NCBI RefSeq assembly: GCF_001277295.1
Contig: NZ_CP011456.1
Location: 2,542,001-2,606,000 of the forward strand
Direction of reading: 5' to 3'
Length of the DNA: 64,000 nt
Source: Anabaena sp. WA102
GTDB taxonomy: Bacteria > Cyanobacteriota > Cyanobacteriia > Cyanobacteriales > Nostocaceae
Shown: positions 1 through 9,764 of the stretch, piece after piece
Layout of the letters: each line of letters starts with the position of its first letter
Position numbering within the stretch: the stretch's first letter is position 1
Notes under the pieces: generated by a model
Told to the model about the DNA's origin: nothing
What the model saw: the letters and a program-made list of their open reading frames with translations, nothing else
Database searches by the model: none
Position numbers and translations under genes: made by a program

Positions 1-2236
1 TCCCATGATCAAAAGAGTTGCGTGCCAGTTGCAAAAGGGGATCATAGAGTTTTTCGGCGATCGCTTTATCAACTAGAACATCTGTACCAGTAAGTTTTAA
101 TTCTACCTGTTTTCCATAAACATTGGCTAGATTCTGCACCATTTGCGGAAAGCGGCTGAGGATAGTTCCTAAAGGTAACATTCTCGCTTCTACCAAGTTA
201 TCTATAATATTTAAGGTTAAGGTTTGTTGTTTCTCCCCAATTTGAGCAGCTTGTTTCATCAGTAATTCTAGGGATTCGGAAGTTTCTTGTATTTGCAAGG
301 TTTCTTCCATTGCTGAATGCAGTGTTAACTGAAACTCTGAATATACATCCATTTCTAAGGAATCAAAATTTACTGAACTCAGGGACTGGGTATGATGAGA
401 TGAGACATTATTTCCTTGTAATGGCAAATCTCGTAATTGATATAAAGTTAATTGGTGTTGGTGAAGTTGCTGACTTAATCTATCAATTAATTCTATAACT
501 TGGTCATCATATAAAGTCCGTCTTTTTTGAGAAATTAGTAATTCACCTGTTATGTAATTCAGGCGTTGTAGTCCTTCCACATCAACACGGACAAAGGAAG
601 ATTGTCGAGAGTTTCTAGTAACTGCATCAGTAGTTTTTTCTTCTAATTGCTGATTAATTTTTGTATCATAGTTTGTGACTACCTCTTCACTAACTGCTGA
701 TGATGTCACACTTTCTAAATAAATATCATCTTGAACGCCTTCTGTTGTTTCTATGATTGGCATTGCGAGTATATTATCTGGCTCTAAAATAGATTCTCCT
801 CCCCATATTGATTCCAGAAGGCTATTATTTTCTTCGAGTAATGAAGAAGGAACTATTTCTTTGATTACTAGCAAATCTTGTAATTTAGGATGATCTAGCC
901 AGTTTTTTTCGGCTTCTGTGACTGGTGGATAATTTTTATATTCTTTGCCTAATTCACGAATTTGCTGCCTTAATTTTTTGATAATGGGAATGGCACTATT
1001 ATTTTGCTCAACAGTATATTGGAATTTAGCAATGGCTAAAATAATAATTAAAATTACACCACGACGATGGAGACATAAAGATTTGCTATCCCCTACTTTT
1101 TCTATAAAGTAAAGAAATTGTTCTAGCCAATGTTCTAAATAATTGACGGGATATTTCTGACTAGATGAAGGAATTAATAAAGATAGATTTAACTCTGATT
1201 CTGGTATTTCTCTGTACTGATTAAACCAGCCAAAAATATAGCGAATAGTTTTTAAATAAACCTTGGCGTGAACTGGTTTTAAAGGTTGATTATTCCCATT
1301 GCTAAGAGTAGTTAAAAAGTGATAAAATTCTGTTGTATTATTAAAAAATGTATCAGCAAAAGATTGGTGAATAGATCCCAGATATGACTCAGATTTTGGG
1401 ATTGTTGCCAAAGAACTGGTTGTGATTACAGGAAATAAATCATCATTTGTCGTATTTACCAGCGCTTGCAATTCTAAAGATGCTGAACCTCCAGAAGTGC
1501 GATCGCCCCCTAAAACAGCTATTTGTGCTGCTTTTAAATCAGTGAAAGCGATTTTAGCAATTTCTCGCACCTTTTGGGGATTTGCATCTAAAACCGCCAT
1601 AATTGTGCGTGCCAATTTTTCCAATCCTGGTAGATTCAAAGATTCTGCCAAGCCAATAAATACTTCACTTTGAGAGTGGAGTAATTCACAAAATTCAGTA
1701 TTATCTGGTGGATTAGTAAGAGCCTGATTCAGAATATCTAGACGTTGTTTTACTCCTACTTCAAAAATAGATTTAACAATATCAAATCCTAACTCTTCCG
1801 ATGTCGGCACATGAGTTTCTGCTCCGAAAGCATCACCTAACTTTTCTTGGATTTGAATAAATACTGTAGTAGCTCGGTTCAAAAGTTCATCAGCATTGAT
1901 GTTACTGCTAGTAACTTCTGCCGTCACTGCTAATTGTAGACATTCATAACCTTCAACAAGTAAAGTTTGTAATTCACTATCAATAACAACATTAGGATTA
2001 TATAAAGCCTTAAATATATCTTCTAAAGAATGGGCAATTGTCATGATGGTATCGAGTCCAACATTTGCTGCCCCACCCTTAATTGTATGGGTTGCCCGCA
2101 TTAGATTATGTATTTTAGCTGTGCTAGAATTTTCAACTAAAGTATATAAATCTTGTTCAATAGTTTGCAATAATTCCGGTGCTTCGCCCAAAAAATAGGC
2201 ATAGCCTTGTTCACGAATTGCTTGATCTGTAATCAT
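1..2236 (-). CDS. pixL: CheA-type histidine kinase (PixL-like), 3' end outside window
   Basis: Kinase of a chemotaxis-like phototaxis pathway; it phosphorylates the CheY proteins encoded upstream. About 745 residues are visible and the frame stays open to the window edge. The start is ATG at 2236 (MITDQAIREQG). Residues ~1-110 form an Hpt domain with the phospho-acceptor motif HTIKGGAANVG. Near the end come a CheA dimerisation-like stretch, the H-box-like MLPLGTILSRFPQMV and the ATPase N-box LARNSFDHG, where the window cuts it. The rest of the ATPase domain, and any CheW and receiver domains, lie outside. It is the last visible gene of the operon, separated from the receptor gene by ~500 bp of repeats. 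The family is clear; the name pixL is by operon analogy. Confidence 0.88.
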   Translation of the reverse strand, partial: MITDQAIREQGYAYFLGEAPELLQTIEQDLYTLVENSSTAKIHNLMRATHTIKGGAANVGLDTIMTIAHSLEDIFKALYNPNVVIDSELQTLLVEGYECLQLAVTAEVTSSNINADELLNRATTVFIQIQEKLGDAFGAETHVPTSEELGFDIVKSIFEVGVKQRLDILNQALTNPPDNTEFCELLHSQSEVFIGLAESLNLPGLEKLARTIMAVLDANPQKVREIAKIAFTDLKAAQIAVLGGDRTSGGSASLELQALVNTTNDDLFPVITTSSLATIPKSESYLGSIHQSFADTFFNNTTEFYHFLTTLSNGNNQPLKPVHAKVYLKTIRYIFGWFNQYREIPESELNLSLLIPSSSQKYPVNYLEHWLEQFLYFIEKVGDSKSLCLHRRGVILIIILAIAKFQYTVEQNNSAIPIIKKLRQQIRELGKEYKNYPPVTEAEKNWLDHPKLQDLLVIKEIVPSSLLEENNSLLESIWGGESILEPDNILAMPIIETTEGVQDDIYLESVTSSAVSEEVVTNYDTKINQQLEEKTTDAVTRNSRQSSFVRVDVEGLQRLNYITGELLISQKRRTLYDDQVIELIDRLSQQLHQHQLTLYQLRDLPLQGNNVSSHHTQSLSSVNFDSLEMDVYSEFQLTLHSAMEETLQIQETSESLELLMKQAAQIGEKQQTLTLNIIDNLVEARMLPLGTILSRFPQMVQNLANVYGKQVELKLTGTDVLVDKAIAEKLYDPLLQLARNSFDHG

Positions 2237-2275
2237 AATTTTTGATTTTTGATTTTAAATCGAGGAGTTCAGCAG

Positions 2276-2378
2276 GTAGGGGCGCAGGGCCTGCGCCCAT
2301 TCAGGAGTATGGCTAACCCCACGCTGCGCTATCAGGAGTTCACGAGTTCAGGAGTATGGCTAACGCCACGCTGCGCTA
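2276..2378. repeat. Composite of a 23 bp palindromic repeat and two small dispersed repeats
   Basis: 2276-2298 is a near-perfect palindrome (core GGGCGCAGGGCCTGCGCCC) that recurs at 13785, 17162, 20724 and 56106. It is followed by two copies of the ATGGCTAACGCCACGC-type dispersed repeat (2309-2331 and 2356-2378). The same pairing of palindrome plus dispersed repeat occurs near 20691-20746 and 56106-56160, so the two often travel or accumulate together. Confidence 0.8.
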
Positions 2379-2735
2379 TCAGGAGTTCACGAGTTCAGGA
2401 GTTCAGAAGTTCAGGAGTTCACGAGTTCACGAGTTCAGAAGTTCAGAAGTTCAGAAGTTCAGAAGTTCAGGAGTTCACGAGTTCAGGAGTTCACGAGTTC
2501 ACGAGGAAGAAAGAAATTTCTCCCCTACTTCCCTACTCCCCCTACTCCCCCTACTCCCCCTACTCCCCCTACTCCCCCTACTCCCCTACTCCCCCTACTC
2601 CCCCTACTCCCCTACTCCCCCTACTCCCCTACTCCCCCTACTCCCCCACTCCCCCACTCCCCCACTCCCCTACTCCCCTACTCCCCCACTCCCCCACTCC
2701 CCCACTCCCCACTCCCCCACTCCCCCACTCCCTAT
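2379..2735. repeat. Octamer array followed by a pyrimidine-only tract
   Basis: 2379 to ~2508 is a run of 8 bp units of the form RAGTTCAS (gagttcac, gagttcag, aagttcag). From ~2519 to 2735 comes an almost pure C/T tract built of CCCCCTACT- and CCCCCACT-like units, ending at the stop codon of the receptor gene. The long open frames on the plus strand here are low-complexity artefacts. Confidence 0.85.
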
Positions 2736-5700
2736 TTATTTGACTTTAAACTTACTAGCAGTCGCTAATAAATCCTGTGCCATTCCAGTTAAGCTTTGAA
2801 AAACATGGGCAATTTCTTGAGATTCCCCAAAGGTTTTGTTAGCGATTTCTGCCACATCATTCATGGATTTAGTAACTGTACCAGATTGCTGCATTTGTAC
2901 TTGGGTGGCTTCAGTAATGCGTTCAATTAATTGACTAATTTCCGCAGTTGCAGACACAATGGCATTAAGATTTTGGCGAGTTTCATTAACTAAGTTTGTT
3001 CCTTCGACAACTTGCTGAATCCCTGTTTCCATTGCTACGGCAACTTCCCCAGTTTCCGCTTGAATCTCCTGAACTAATTTTTCAATTTCGATAGTTGCAG
3101 CTGCTGACTGACGAGATAAAGAACGGACTTCATCAGCTACTACTGCAAAGCCTTTCCCATATTCACCGGCTCTAGTGGCTTCAATAGCTGCATTCAGAGC
3201 TAGAACGTTAGTTTGAGTGGCAAAGCTACTAATCAGATTTACAACTTTGGAGATTTTTTGAGATGATTCACTCAGACGTTTAATCTTTTTGCTGGTTTGA
3301 GCTACGGTTTCTCGAATGGCTTGAATAGCATTAACTGTTTCATTCATCGCGGTATCGCCAGAATCTACAGTTTTGTTGGCTTGTTGGACGGCTATCTGTA
3401 CTAATTGGGCATTATTTACTACCGCTTGTGTCGAATTTACCATCTGTTGCAGATCACTTAAAGCCTTAGTGATTTCCCCAGATTGTTGTTCGGCTAAATG
3501 AGTCAATCCCACCAGTGAGGTACTGCTATTACTGGAGGTTTGGGCTACCTGTTGAGAAGCTGTTTGTACTTGAATAACGATCTGCTGTAGTGCTTGCACA
3601 GTCCCGTTATAAGCATCAGCAATTGTTCCTATTTCATCCTCAGTAATGGGGGCGCGGACTGTCAAATCCCCTTTGAGGGCTGGTTTCAGGGCAATTAGCA
3701 GTTGAATGGAACGCTGTTGGAGTAGTTCTTTGGCTGCTTTTTCTCTTGTTGCTGCTTCTGATAGTTTGGTTGATTGGGTTTGTAGCTGTTGTAAGAATTC
3801 TGTTTGTTGCAAAGCTAGTCCTAATTGATCACCAATCCGCGCTAACAGATTGGTTTCAGGCTCTTCCCAATGGCGGGTACTAGAGTTTTGATAAACTGCC
3901 AGTAGTCCCCAGAGTTTTTCGCCAAATAGGATGGGGACAATTGCATAGGCTTTGGCTTCAAATCCTTCCAGGAGTTCAATGTAACAAGTATCAAAGCTGG
4001 CTTGATAAATGTCGTTGACTATTAATTTGCGACCTTTTTTATAATCACCACCGTTCATGGCTTGCAAACAAGGGTCATTAAAGGCGGTTTTTAGTTCGGA
4101 TGTAACTAGTTTGATCCAACCTGGAGCTACTGATTCGGCGACAAAATGACCACCCCAGTCTGAGGTGAATTTATAGACTGCGACGCGATCGCATTTAAAT
4201 AGTTGGCGGATATCTTGGGTGGTAGATTTGAAAATTTCTTCGATCCCGGAAGTTAAGGACTGACGAATTTGGTTAACAATCTTGGAGAAGGTTTTTTCCT
4301 GTTCAACTATCTGGGCAATTTTAGCAGATTGTTGTCGTAATCTATCTAGATAATCAACTTGGGATTTAGCTAGGCTAAATTGCAATCCTATTTGAGTTAA
4401 AAAGTTGGCTTCTGAAGTTTGCCATTCACGGGTTGCAGAATTCTGATAGGCTGCTAATAAGCCCCATAATTTTTCTTCAAAAAAGATGGGGACGATGATG
4501 TAGGCTTTAACTTCAATCTGCTCTAAAATCTCGATATGACATTGAGCATAACCAACTTGATAGATATCATTAACTACAGAGATTTCACCTTTGGCGTATC
4601 TACCACCTTGGGTTTCTTGGAGGTGGCTATCTTCCCAAACCATTTGGAAGTCTGGTGTTACTACTTTTTTCCAACCCATACCTACTGATTCGGCGATAAA
4701 TTTACCACTCCAATCAGGGAGAAATTGATAGACTCCCACGCGATCGCATTGCAGAGCCTGACGAACTTCCTGGGTAGTTGTTTTGAATATTTCTTCTACA
4801 TCTAAGGATTGACGAATGCGGTTAACAATTTTATTGATGGCTTTTTCTTGTTCAGCCCGTTGTGCTAGTTCTTCTGACTTAGATTCTAGGGTTTGTAGAT
4901 AATCTATCTGAGTTTTAGCTAGGCTAAATTGTAAACTTACCTGAGATAAAAAGTTAACTTCTGAAGATTGCCATTCATGAGGTGCTGAATTTTGATAAGC
5001 TGCTAATAAACCCCATAATTTATCGCCAAAGAAAATTGGGACATTGATATAAGCTTTAGCTTCAAACTGCTCTAATAATTCTAGATAACAAGGGGTAATA
5101 TTGGCTTGATAGATATCATTTACCGCTATGGCTTCCCCTTTAGCAAACCGCCCGCCCTTGGTTTCTTGCAGATAAGTATCTTCAATGATATCTGTCAGGT
5201 CTGTACTAACTAATTTACCCCAACCATTGCTCACTGATTCTGCAACAAACTTACCGCTAAAATCTGGATGAAATTGATAAACTGCAACCCGATCACATCG
5301 CAAAACCTGACGTAGTTCCTGAGTAGCAATTTTAAAGATTTCTCCCATATCCAAAGATTGCCGGATGCGGTTAATAATCTTAGTTAAAGCCTTTTCCTGT
5401 TTGGTAATCTGAGTTAATTGTTCAGTTTGTTTTTGTACTTTTCCTAGATATTCTCCTTGGGAAACAGCTACACCAAATTGTGAACCAATCTGATTTAAAA
5501 AGCTGACTTCCCAATCTTGCCATTCCCGCGCTCCAGTATTTTGATAAGCTGCTAATAAACCCCACAATTTTTCACCAGAAAAAATGGGAGAAATTATATA
5601 AGCTTTGGCTTCAAACTGTTCTAAAACATCAATGTGACATTGGGCTAAACCTACTTTATAGGTGTCATTAACGACAAAGGTTTCTCCATTGGCATATCTA

Positions 5701-6602
5701 CCACCTTTTGTCTCTTGAAGGTGGGTATCTTCCCAAACCATTTTATAATCGGGGGTGACAACTTTCACCCAATTATTTCCCACAGATTCGGAGACAAATT
5801 GACCACTCCAATCATCACTAAAACGATACACCCCAACGCGATCGCATTTCAATAGTTGGCGGACTTCTTGAGTAGTTGTTTGAAAGATTTTTTCGACATC
5901 TGGCTGTTGTAAAATCTTGGTAATAACTTTCGCTGCTGACTGTTTAGCTAGGGAAGATTGTTTTAGTTCTTTTTGTAATTTAAATCCTTGAACTCTATAA
6001 GTGATTTCTGTGGTAATTTGTGATAAAAGTGTGGTTTCTGTTTCTTGCCATTGTCGAGGTATGCCACAGCTATGAACTACCAATAAACCCCACACTTTAC
6101 TATCAATAAAAATAGGTAAGCTCAAACTAGCTCTAACTTGAAATTTTTCGAGTAGCTGCTTTTGGTAGGGGGTAACTTGAATTTTACTAATATCGTCAAT
6201 AATTACAGGTTCTAAATAATCTGCACTGGTATAAACACCAAACACGATAGCCGCCAGAGTTTCATTAATCGCAGGTGTCCAACCAGTGCTTCTTGATTCA
6301 GCTAAAACAGTTCCAGTATCATCTGTGTTAAACTTATAAACTAAGACGCGATCGCATACTAACTTAGCTTTAATTTCTGCTACTGTTACAAATAATAACT
6401 TCTCCAAATCCCCAACTAGGCGCATTTTAGTAGTTATCTCTTGAAATCGCTGTCTCCAGATTTTAAATTCCTGGGCAATTAAACTTTTACTAGATGAATC
6501 ATAATTAGATCCATTGCCATTATCTTTTTTCTTTTCTTCATTTTCTGATGTACTAAAAATGTTTCCAGCATCTTCATTTTGGTTTTGATATAAAGTTGTC
6601 AT
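2736..6602 (-). CDS. pixJ: Methyl-accepting phototaxis receptor with five GAF domains (PixJ-like)
   Basis: Cytoplasmic photoreceptor/chemoreceptor of 1,288 residues with no visible transmembrane segment. GAF domains lie at ~65-205, 235-380, 418-563, 602-747 and 787-932, joined by short coiled coils. A HAMP-like region follows (~960-1012), then an MCP signalling domain (~1030-1285) with the hairpin tip TNVLALNAAIEATRAGEYGK. At the cyanobacteriochrome bilin-cysteine position GAF2 and GAF4 have Cys-His (C322, C688), GAF3 and GAF5 have Cys-Tyr (C505, C873) and GAF1 has none (TPYQ). GAF2 and GAF4 also share WED(T/S)HLQET as in red/green sensors. GAF5 has an extra DPCL cysteine, C845. The CheW gene is just upstream and CheA downstream, as in pix/ptx phototaxis loci. 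The colour assignments are inference. Confidence 0.92.
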   Translation of the reverse strand: MTTLYQNQNEDAGNIFSTSENEEKKKDNGNGSNYDSSSKSLIAQEFKIWRQRFQEITTKMRLVGDLEKLLFVTVAEIKAKLVCDRVLVYKFNTDDTGTVLAESRSTGWTPAINETLAAIVFGVYTSADYLEPVIIDDISKIQVTPYQKQLLEKFQVRASLSLPIFIDSKVWGLLVVHSCGIPRQWQETETTLLSQITTEITYRVQGFKLQKELKQSSLAKQSAAKVITKILQQPDVEKIFQTTTQEVRQLLKCDRVGVYRFSDDWSGQFVSESVGNNWVKVVTPDYKMVWEDTHLQETKGGRYANGETFVVNDTYKVGLAQCHIDVLEQFEAKAYIISPIFSGEKLWGLLAAYQNTGAREWQDWEVSFLNQIGSQFGVAVSQGEYLGKVQKQTEQLTQITKQEKALTKIINRIRQSLDMGEIFKIATQELRQVLRCDRVAVYQFHPDFSGKFVAESVSNGWGKLVSTDLTDIIEDTYLQETKGGRFAKGEAIAVNDIYQANITPCYLELLEQFEAKAYINVPIFFGDKLWGLLAAYQNSAPHEWQSSEVNFLSQVSLQFSLAKTQIDYLQTLESKSEELAQRAEQEKAINKIVNRIRQSLDVEEIFKTTTQEVRQALQCDRVGVYQFLPDWSGKFIAESVGMGWKKVVTPDFQMVWEDSHLQETQGGRYAKGEISVVNDIYQVGYAQCHIEILEQIEVKAYIIVPIFFEEKLWGLLAAYQNSATREWQTSEANFLTQIGLQFSLAKSQVDYLDRLRQQSAKIAQIVEQEKTFSKIVNQIRQSLTSGIEEIFKSTTQDIRQLFKCDRVAVYKFTSDWGGHFVAESVAPGWIKLVTSELKTAFNDPCLQAMNGGDYKKGRKLIVNDIYQASFDTCYIELLEGFEAKAYAIVPILFGEKLWGLLAVYQNSSTRHWEEPETNLLARIGDQLGLALQQTEFLQQLQTQSTKLSEAATREKAAKELLQQRSIQLLIALKPALKGDLTVRAPITEDEIGTIADAYNGTVQALQQIVIQVQTASQQVAQTSSNSSTSLVGLTHLAEQQSGEITKALSDLQQMVNSTQAVVNNAQLVQIAVQQANKTVDSGDTAMNETVNAIQAIRETVAQTSKKIKRLSESSQKISKVVNLISSFATQTNVLALNAAIEATRAGEYGKGFAVVADEVRSLSRQSAAATIEIEKLVQEIQAETGEVAVAMETGIQQVVEGTNLVNETRQNLNAIVSATAEISQLIERITEATQVQMQQSGTVTKSMNDVAEIANKTFGESQEIAHVFQSLTGMAQDLLATASKFKVK

Positions 6603-6636
6603 GCTATTAACCTCAATAATTGTAGTAAAGTGTAGG

Positions 6637-6725
6637 GAATAGAGAATAGAGAATAGAGAATAGAGAATAGAGAATAGAGAATAGAGAATAGAGAATAGAG
6701 AATAGAGAATAGAGAATAGAGAATA
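6637..6725. repeat. Heptamer array (GAATAGA)n
   Basis: About twelve nearly perfect copies of GAATAGA fill the gap between the receptor gene and the upstream cheW gene. Tandem heptamers of this kind are characteristic of heterocystous cyanobacteria. The array sits inside the operon, so it is probably transcribed. Confidence 0.95.
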
Positions 6726-6776
6726 AAAATTATGATTACTAAACTTCTTATTCTTTATTGACTCCTGACTCCTTAT

Positions 6777-7250
6777 TTAACTATGTGTTGTCCAGATAGA
6801 AGTTTGCAGCATTGCTGAAGCATCCAAATTAAAAATCATTTGTTCAGAATCATTAATGAAATATCCCTGCAAAAAAGGTATCATTTCTGGATAGAAAACC
6901 TCCCCAGATGGTTGTTTCATTTGCTGGGTATCCAACCAATCAATATCTATGAGTTGACGGATTAATATTCCCAAATACTTACCTTCATGTTCTACCACTA
7001 ATGCCATCATTTTGGACAAAACATTTGACCCTTGCAAAAGTGGTGGATAACCTAGCATTTCCTCCAAGTCAACCAACCACAACATTTCCCCCCGCCAATT
7101 ATAAATTCCGACAACACAATTAGGCATTTGGGGAACACCACATATTTCTGTTAGTGGTATTTGTACAACTTCTGTAATTTGCTCCAGGGGAATTACTGCT
7201 GTATCTCTGACTCCTAAAGAAAAGCTCAAAAATTTTTGTTTGGTTTCCAA
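6777..7250 (-). CDS. pixI: CheW-like coupling protein (PixI-like)
   Basis: Scaffold of 157 residues that links the MCP signalling tip to the CheA kinase. The sequence is a CheW domain from end to end (FLSFSLGVRDTAVIPLEQITEVVQI, then the conserved GIYNWRGEMLWLVDLEEMLG stretch split across strands beta-4/5, and the C-terminal ILIRQLIDI region). It lies between the cheY gene and the receptor gene, all on the same strand, so it is most likely part of one transcript. The length is normal for the family. Confidence 0.88.
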   Translation of the reverse strand: METKQKFLSFSLGVRDTAVIPLEQITEVVQIPLTEICGVPQMPNCVVGIYNWRGEMLWLVDLEEMLGYPPLLQGSNVLSKMMALVVEHEGKYLGILIRQLIDIDWLDTQQMKQPSGEVFYPEMIPFLQGYFINDSEQMIFNLDASAMLQTSIWTTHS

Positions 7251-7385
7251 AATTAGTGTCCCCTACCCTCAATAATTCTTTTTAGCCCCTGAAAATGCAG
7301 ATTGCTTTACCGAAAGGGTACAGACTTCTTCAAATTTTAAATCTAAAACCTAAAATCTAAAATTCGGTGACTAACCCACAATTCA

Positions 7386-7748
7386 TCATTTAATCAATCT
7401 TTTTAAAGTCAGCACTAATTCTTCCTTATCTACTGGTTTAGCTAAATAAGCATCAGCACCTAACATATTCCCCCACATTTTATCTACATCACTGCTTTTA
7501 GTAGAGCAAAAAACTACAGGAATATTACTAGTTTCGGTATTATCTTTTAACTCCCGACAAATTTCATAGCCGCTTTTATCCGGCAAAATTACATCCAAAA
7601 CTATTACATCCGGTTTATTCCTACCTATTTTAGATTGTGCTTCTGCACTATTTGTAGCGCAAACCACAAAATAACCAGCTTGCTGTAAGTATTTACTGAT
7701 AACTTCCATATCAGTTAAGCCATCTTCTACTACTAAAACGGTACTCAT
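7386..7748 (-). CDS. pixH: CheY-like single-domain response regulator (PixH-like)
   Basis: Free-standing receiver domain of 120 residues. It has the acidic pocket (VVEDGLTD), the phospho-acceptor Asp in VIVLDVILPDKSGYE, the Thr/Ser switch position (VVFCSTKSSD) and the conserved lysine in YLAKPVDKEEL. As in other pix/hmp-type operons, a second receiver-domain protein lies immediately upstream. It probably carries the phosphoryl signal from CheA to the type IV pilus machinery; that output is inferred from the locus type. Confidence 0.9.
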   Translation of the reverse strand: MSTVLVVEDGLTDMEVISKYLQQAGYFVVCATNSAEAQSKIGRNKPDVIVLDVILPDKSGYEICRELKDNTETSNIPVVFCSTKSSDVDKMWGNMLGADAYLAKPVDKEELVLTLKRLIK

Positions 7749-7952
7749 AACAATTACCTATTGAATTCTTTTAAAAAGATTTAATGCTGGTGGCAACCAA
7801 CAAAACAATCAACAGTTAGCATTGTTAATCTTAACACTATTTTATTATTACTATCTCAGTAAAAATCATGAACTTTTTTCAAGATATCTCAATCCAAGAG
7901 TCGGTAAATACTGATTCTTATGTATATTACCTGTTTTTATCACTAATTGAGG

Positions 7953-9164
7953 TCAAAAATTTTTCTTACTGGTAGCTTCTAAATTAGTATCATGATTATT
8001 GTTTGATAAATTGGGGACGCGTAAATATTTACGAACTACATTCATAACCCGATCTGCTACGATTGGTTTAGAAATAAAGTCTGTAGAGCCGACAACTTTC
8101 GCCCGAACTCTATCTATTAAACCATCATTACCAGTTAATATGATTACTGGTGTCTCCGCAAAAGCGGAAATTCTGCGTAATTGTGTACATACTTCATAGC
8201 CACTGGCTATGGGCATAATCAAATCTAAGAAAATTAAATCTGGCTTTTGTTGGATGATAATAGGTAAAGCTTGGATAGCGTCTTGGATTTTAATAAATCT
8301 CAGTCCATGACGGGTCATAATTCCTTCTAAGATGTTACACACCTGGGGACTGTCATCTACACAAACTATTAATGGAGGAGCTTGATTTTTGGGGTTTCTA
8401 CTAGTGGAACTACTAGATTCGACTGTTAAGGGTAAATCAGGTACTGATACTAACTCAATAATGCCTTTAAGAATATAGGGAAGTAGGGAACGTGCTACAG
8501 GCATGACATCTTGTTTCATTCTGATGCTTAACTCCCGTAATGTGGATTGACCATTAATTAAACTCACAAAATTTTTATATACAGATGGATTTACCATTTG
8601 CTGTAGTTGTTCTGGTCGGCGTAAAACTGGCGCTAAATTAGGAGAAATATTTGTTAGTCCAGCTTGTGACCAAATTGACCACGCATCTTGCATTTGTTTA
8701 ATGGACATATCTGCATTTGTGAAGCTCATAGGCATTTCTAATATGATTTTCTGGCTGTAATTGCAGGTGACAGCCGCAAAACCTAGTTCCTGAGCTAGAT
8801 CAAAAAATAATTCAGCTACAGTGTTTTCCACAATGGCATGAATTTTTTCTCTTTGAATTTTCTGTCTTTTATGTAGCATCTCTATGAGATTATAATCCCA
8901 ATGGTCAATAGCTATATCTTCATAACGACAGCGAATTTTAGTGATATCAATATCAGGACAATGTTGAGCCATGTTTCTGCGCCAACGTCTGAAGGGATGA
9001 TCACTACCTATAGCCCATACTATTCTACCTAAACGGTAGTAGAAGGTCCATTCTCGTCCTTTAGAACTTTTGATATTTAGTTGTCCGTTATATTGGACTT
9101 GAGTACACTTTTTAAATTCGTTGAATAGGTTTTGCGCTTCTGTTACTTCTGGTTTGGTCATCAT
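7953..9164 (-). CDS. pixG: PatA-like response regulator (PixG-like)
   Basis: First gene of the phototaxis operon, 403 residues. The N-terminal ~240 residues resemble the PatA N-terminal (PATAN) region found in PatA and PixG. The C-terminal ~130 residues (about 262-385) are a receiver domain with VCVDDSPQV, the acceptor Asp in LIFLDLIMPIASGYE, and ISKPI for the conserved Lys. There is no DNA-binding domain. Two adjacent ATG codons (9164 and 9161) could start it. PatA itself affects heterocyst patterning, but the adjacent cheY/cheW/receptor/cheA genes point to motility here. Confidence 0.87.
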   Translation of the reverse strand: MMTKPEVTEAQNLFNEFKKCTQVQYNGQLNIKSSKGREWTFYYRLGRIVWAIGSDHPFRRWRRNMAQHCPDIDITKIRCRYEDIAIDHWDYNLIEMLHKRQKIQREKIHAIVENTVAELFFDLAQELGFAAVTCNYSQKIILEMPMSFTNADMSIKQMQDAWSIWSQAGLTNISPNLAPVLRRPEQLQQMVNPSVYKNFVSLINGQSTLRELSIRMKQDVMPVARSLLPYILKGIIELVSVPDLPLTVESSSSTSRNPKNQAPPLIVCVDDSPQVCNILEGIMTRHGLRFIKIQDAIQALPIIIQQKPDLIFLDLIMPIASGYEVCTQLRRISAFAETPVIILTGNDGLIDRVRAKVVGSTDFISKPIVADRVMNVVRKYLRVPNLSNNNHDTNLEATSKKNF

Positions 9165-9764
9165 ACTTTCCCTGAAAATTTATTGATTTAGTATTTATAA
9201 AAATCCATGTTTGGCTTGTTTGACAAGCATTTGACAATTTAATTGGGAGGATTAATACCTATGCCGACTTTCTAAATATAGATATGCAAACCAATAAAAT
9301 CTTTAGGATATTATTAATAGGGCTTCAGACGTTTGGCGAGGGTATTGGAGGATTACACACAAATGTAATTTAGTTATTGTTATGTAACAGTACTCGATAT
9401 TTAGAATAGTAAGTAATTGGACAAAAATATTTACAGTCATTGCGAGCGAAGGGAAGCAATCACAACCCTTGGAATTGCTTCATTTCACTTCGTTCCATAT
9501 GGCTAACGCCACGCAACGCTTACGCAATGACATTGTGTAATTAATTCTGTCTCACTACTTAGTAAATATTAAAAAGTCTCAGATTAATTTAGCGGTATGC
9601 AATTAACCATCTGTTTTATTTACTCAATAATCCTGTAATATTATACTCATTTTGTCTATGATACTATATCAGTAATAACGCTTATTTTTAGGGTACAAGA
9701 AACCGTAAGTAATTATCAATTACCCATTTTTAATTCTGTTTTGTGATGTTGGTAAATTTAGTAG
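9165..9764. other. 600 bp intergenic region with one miniature element
   Basis: The gap separates the pixG start from the murQ stop. Apart from the 152 bp element at 9410-9561 it is AT-rich with no supported gene. The pix operon promoter should lie in 9165-9400, but I cannot assign -35/-10 boxes with confidence. Confidence 0.6.
9410..9561 (+). mobile_element. Miniature inverted-repeat element, family A (copy 1 of 3)
   Basis: 152 bp bounded by TAAGTAATTGGACA and the inverse of TAAGTAGTGAGACAGAATTA. It is non-coding and has an internal 22-23 bp dispersed repeat near 9500. Copies of identical length occur at 33058-33209 and, inverted, at 59780-59931. The TA at each end fits TA-target (IS630/Tc1-like) insertion. 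Confidence 0.85.

Noticed and set aside
310..1673. Short plus-strand frames near the window start
   Set aside because: They are antisense to the CheA coding frame, which is continuous from 2236 to the edge with Hpt and N-box motifs.
2249..2799. Two long plus-strand frames rich in Ser/Phe then Pro/Tyr/Ser
   Set aside because: They lie entirely over dispersed repeats, the octamer array and a pyrimidine tract, and run into the 3' end of the receptor gene.
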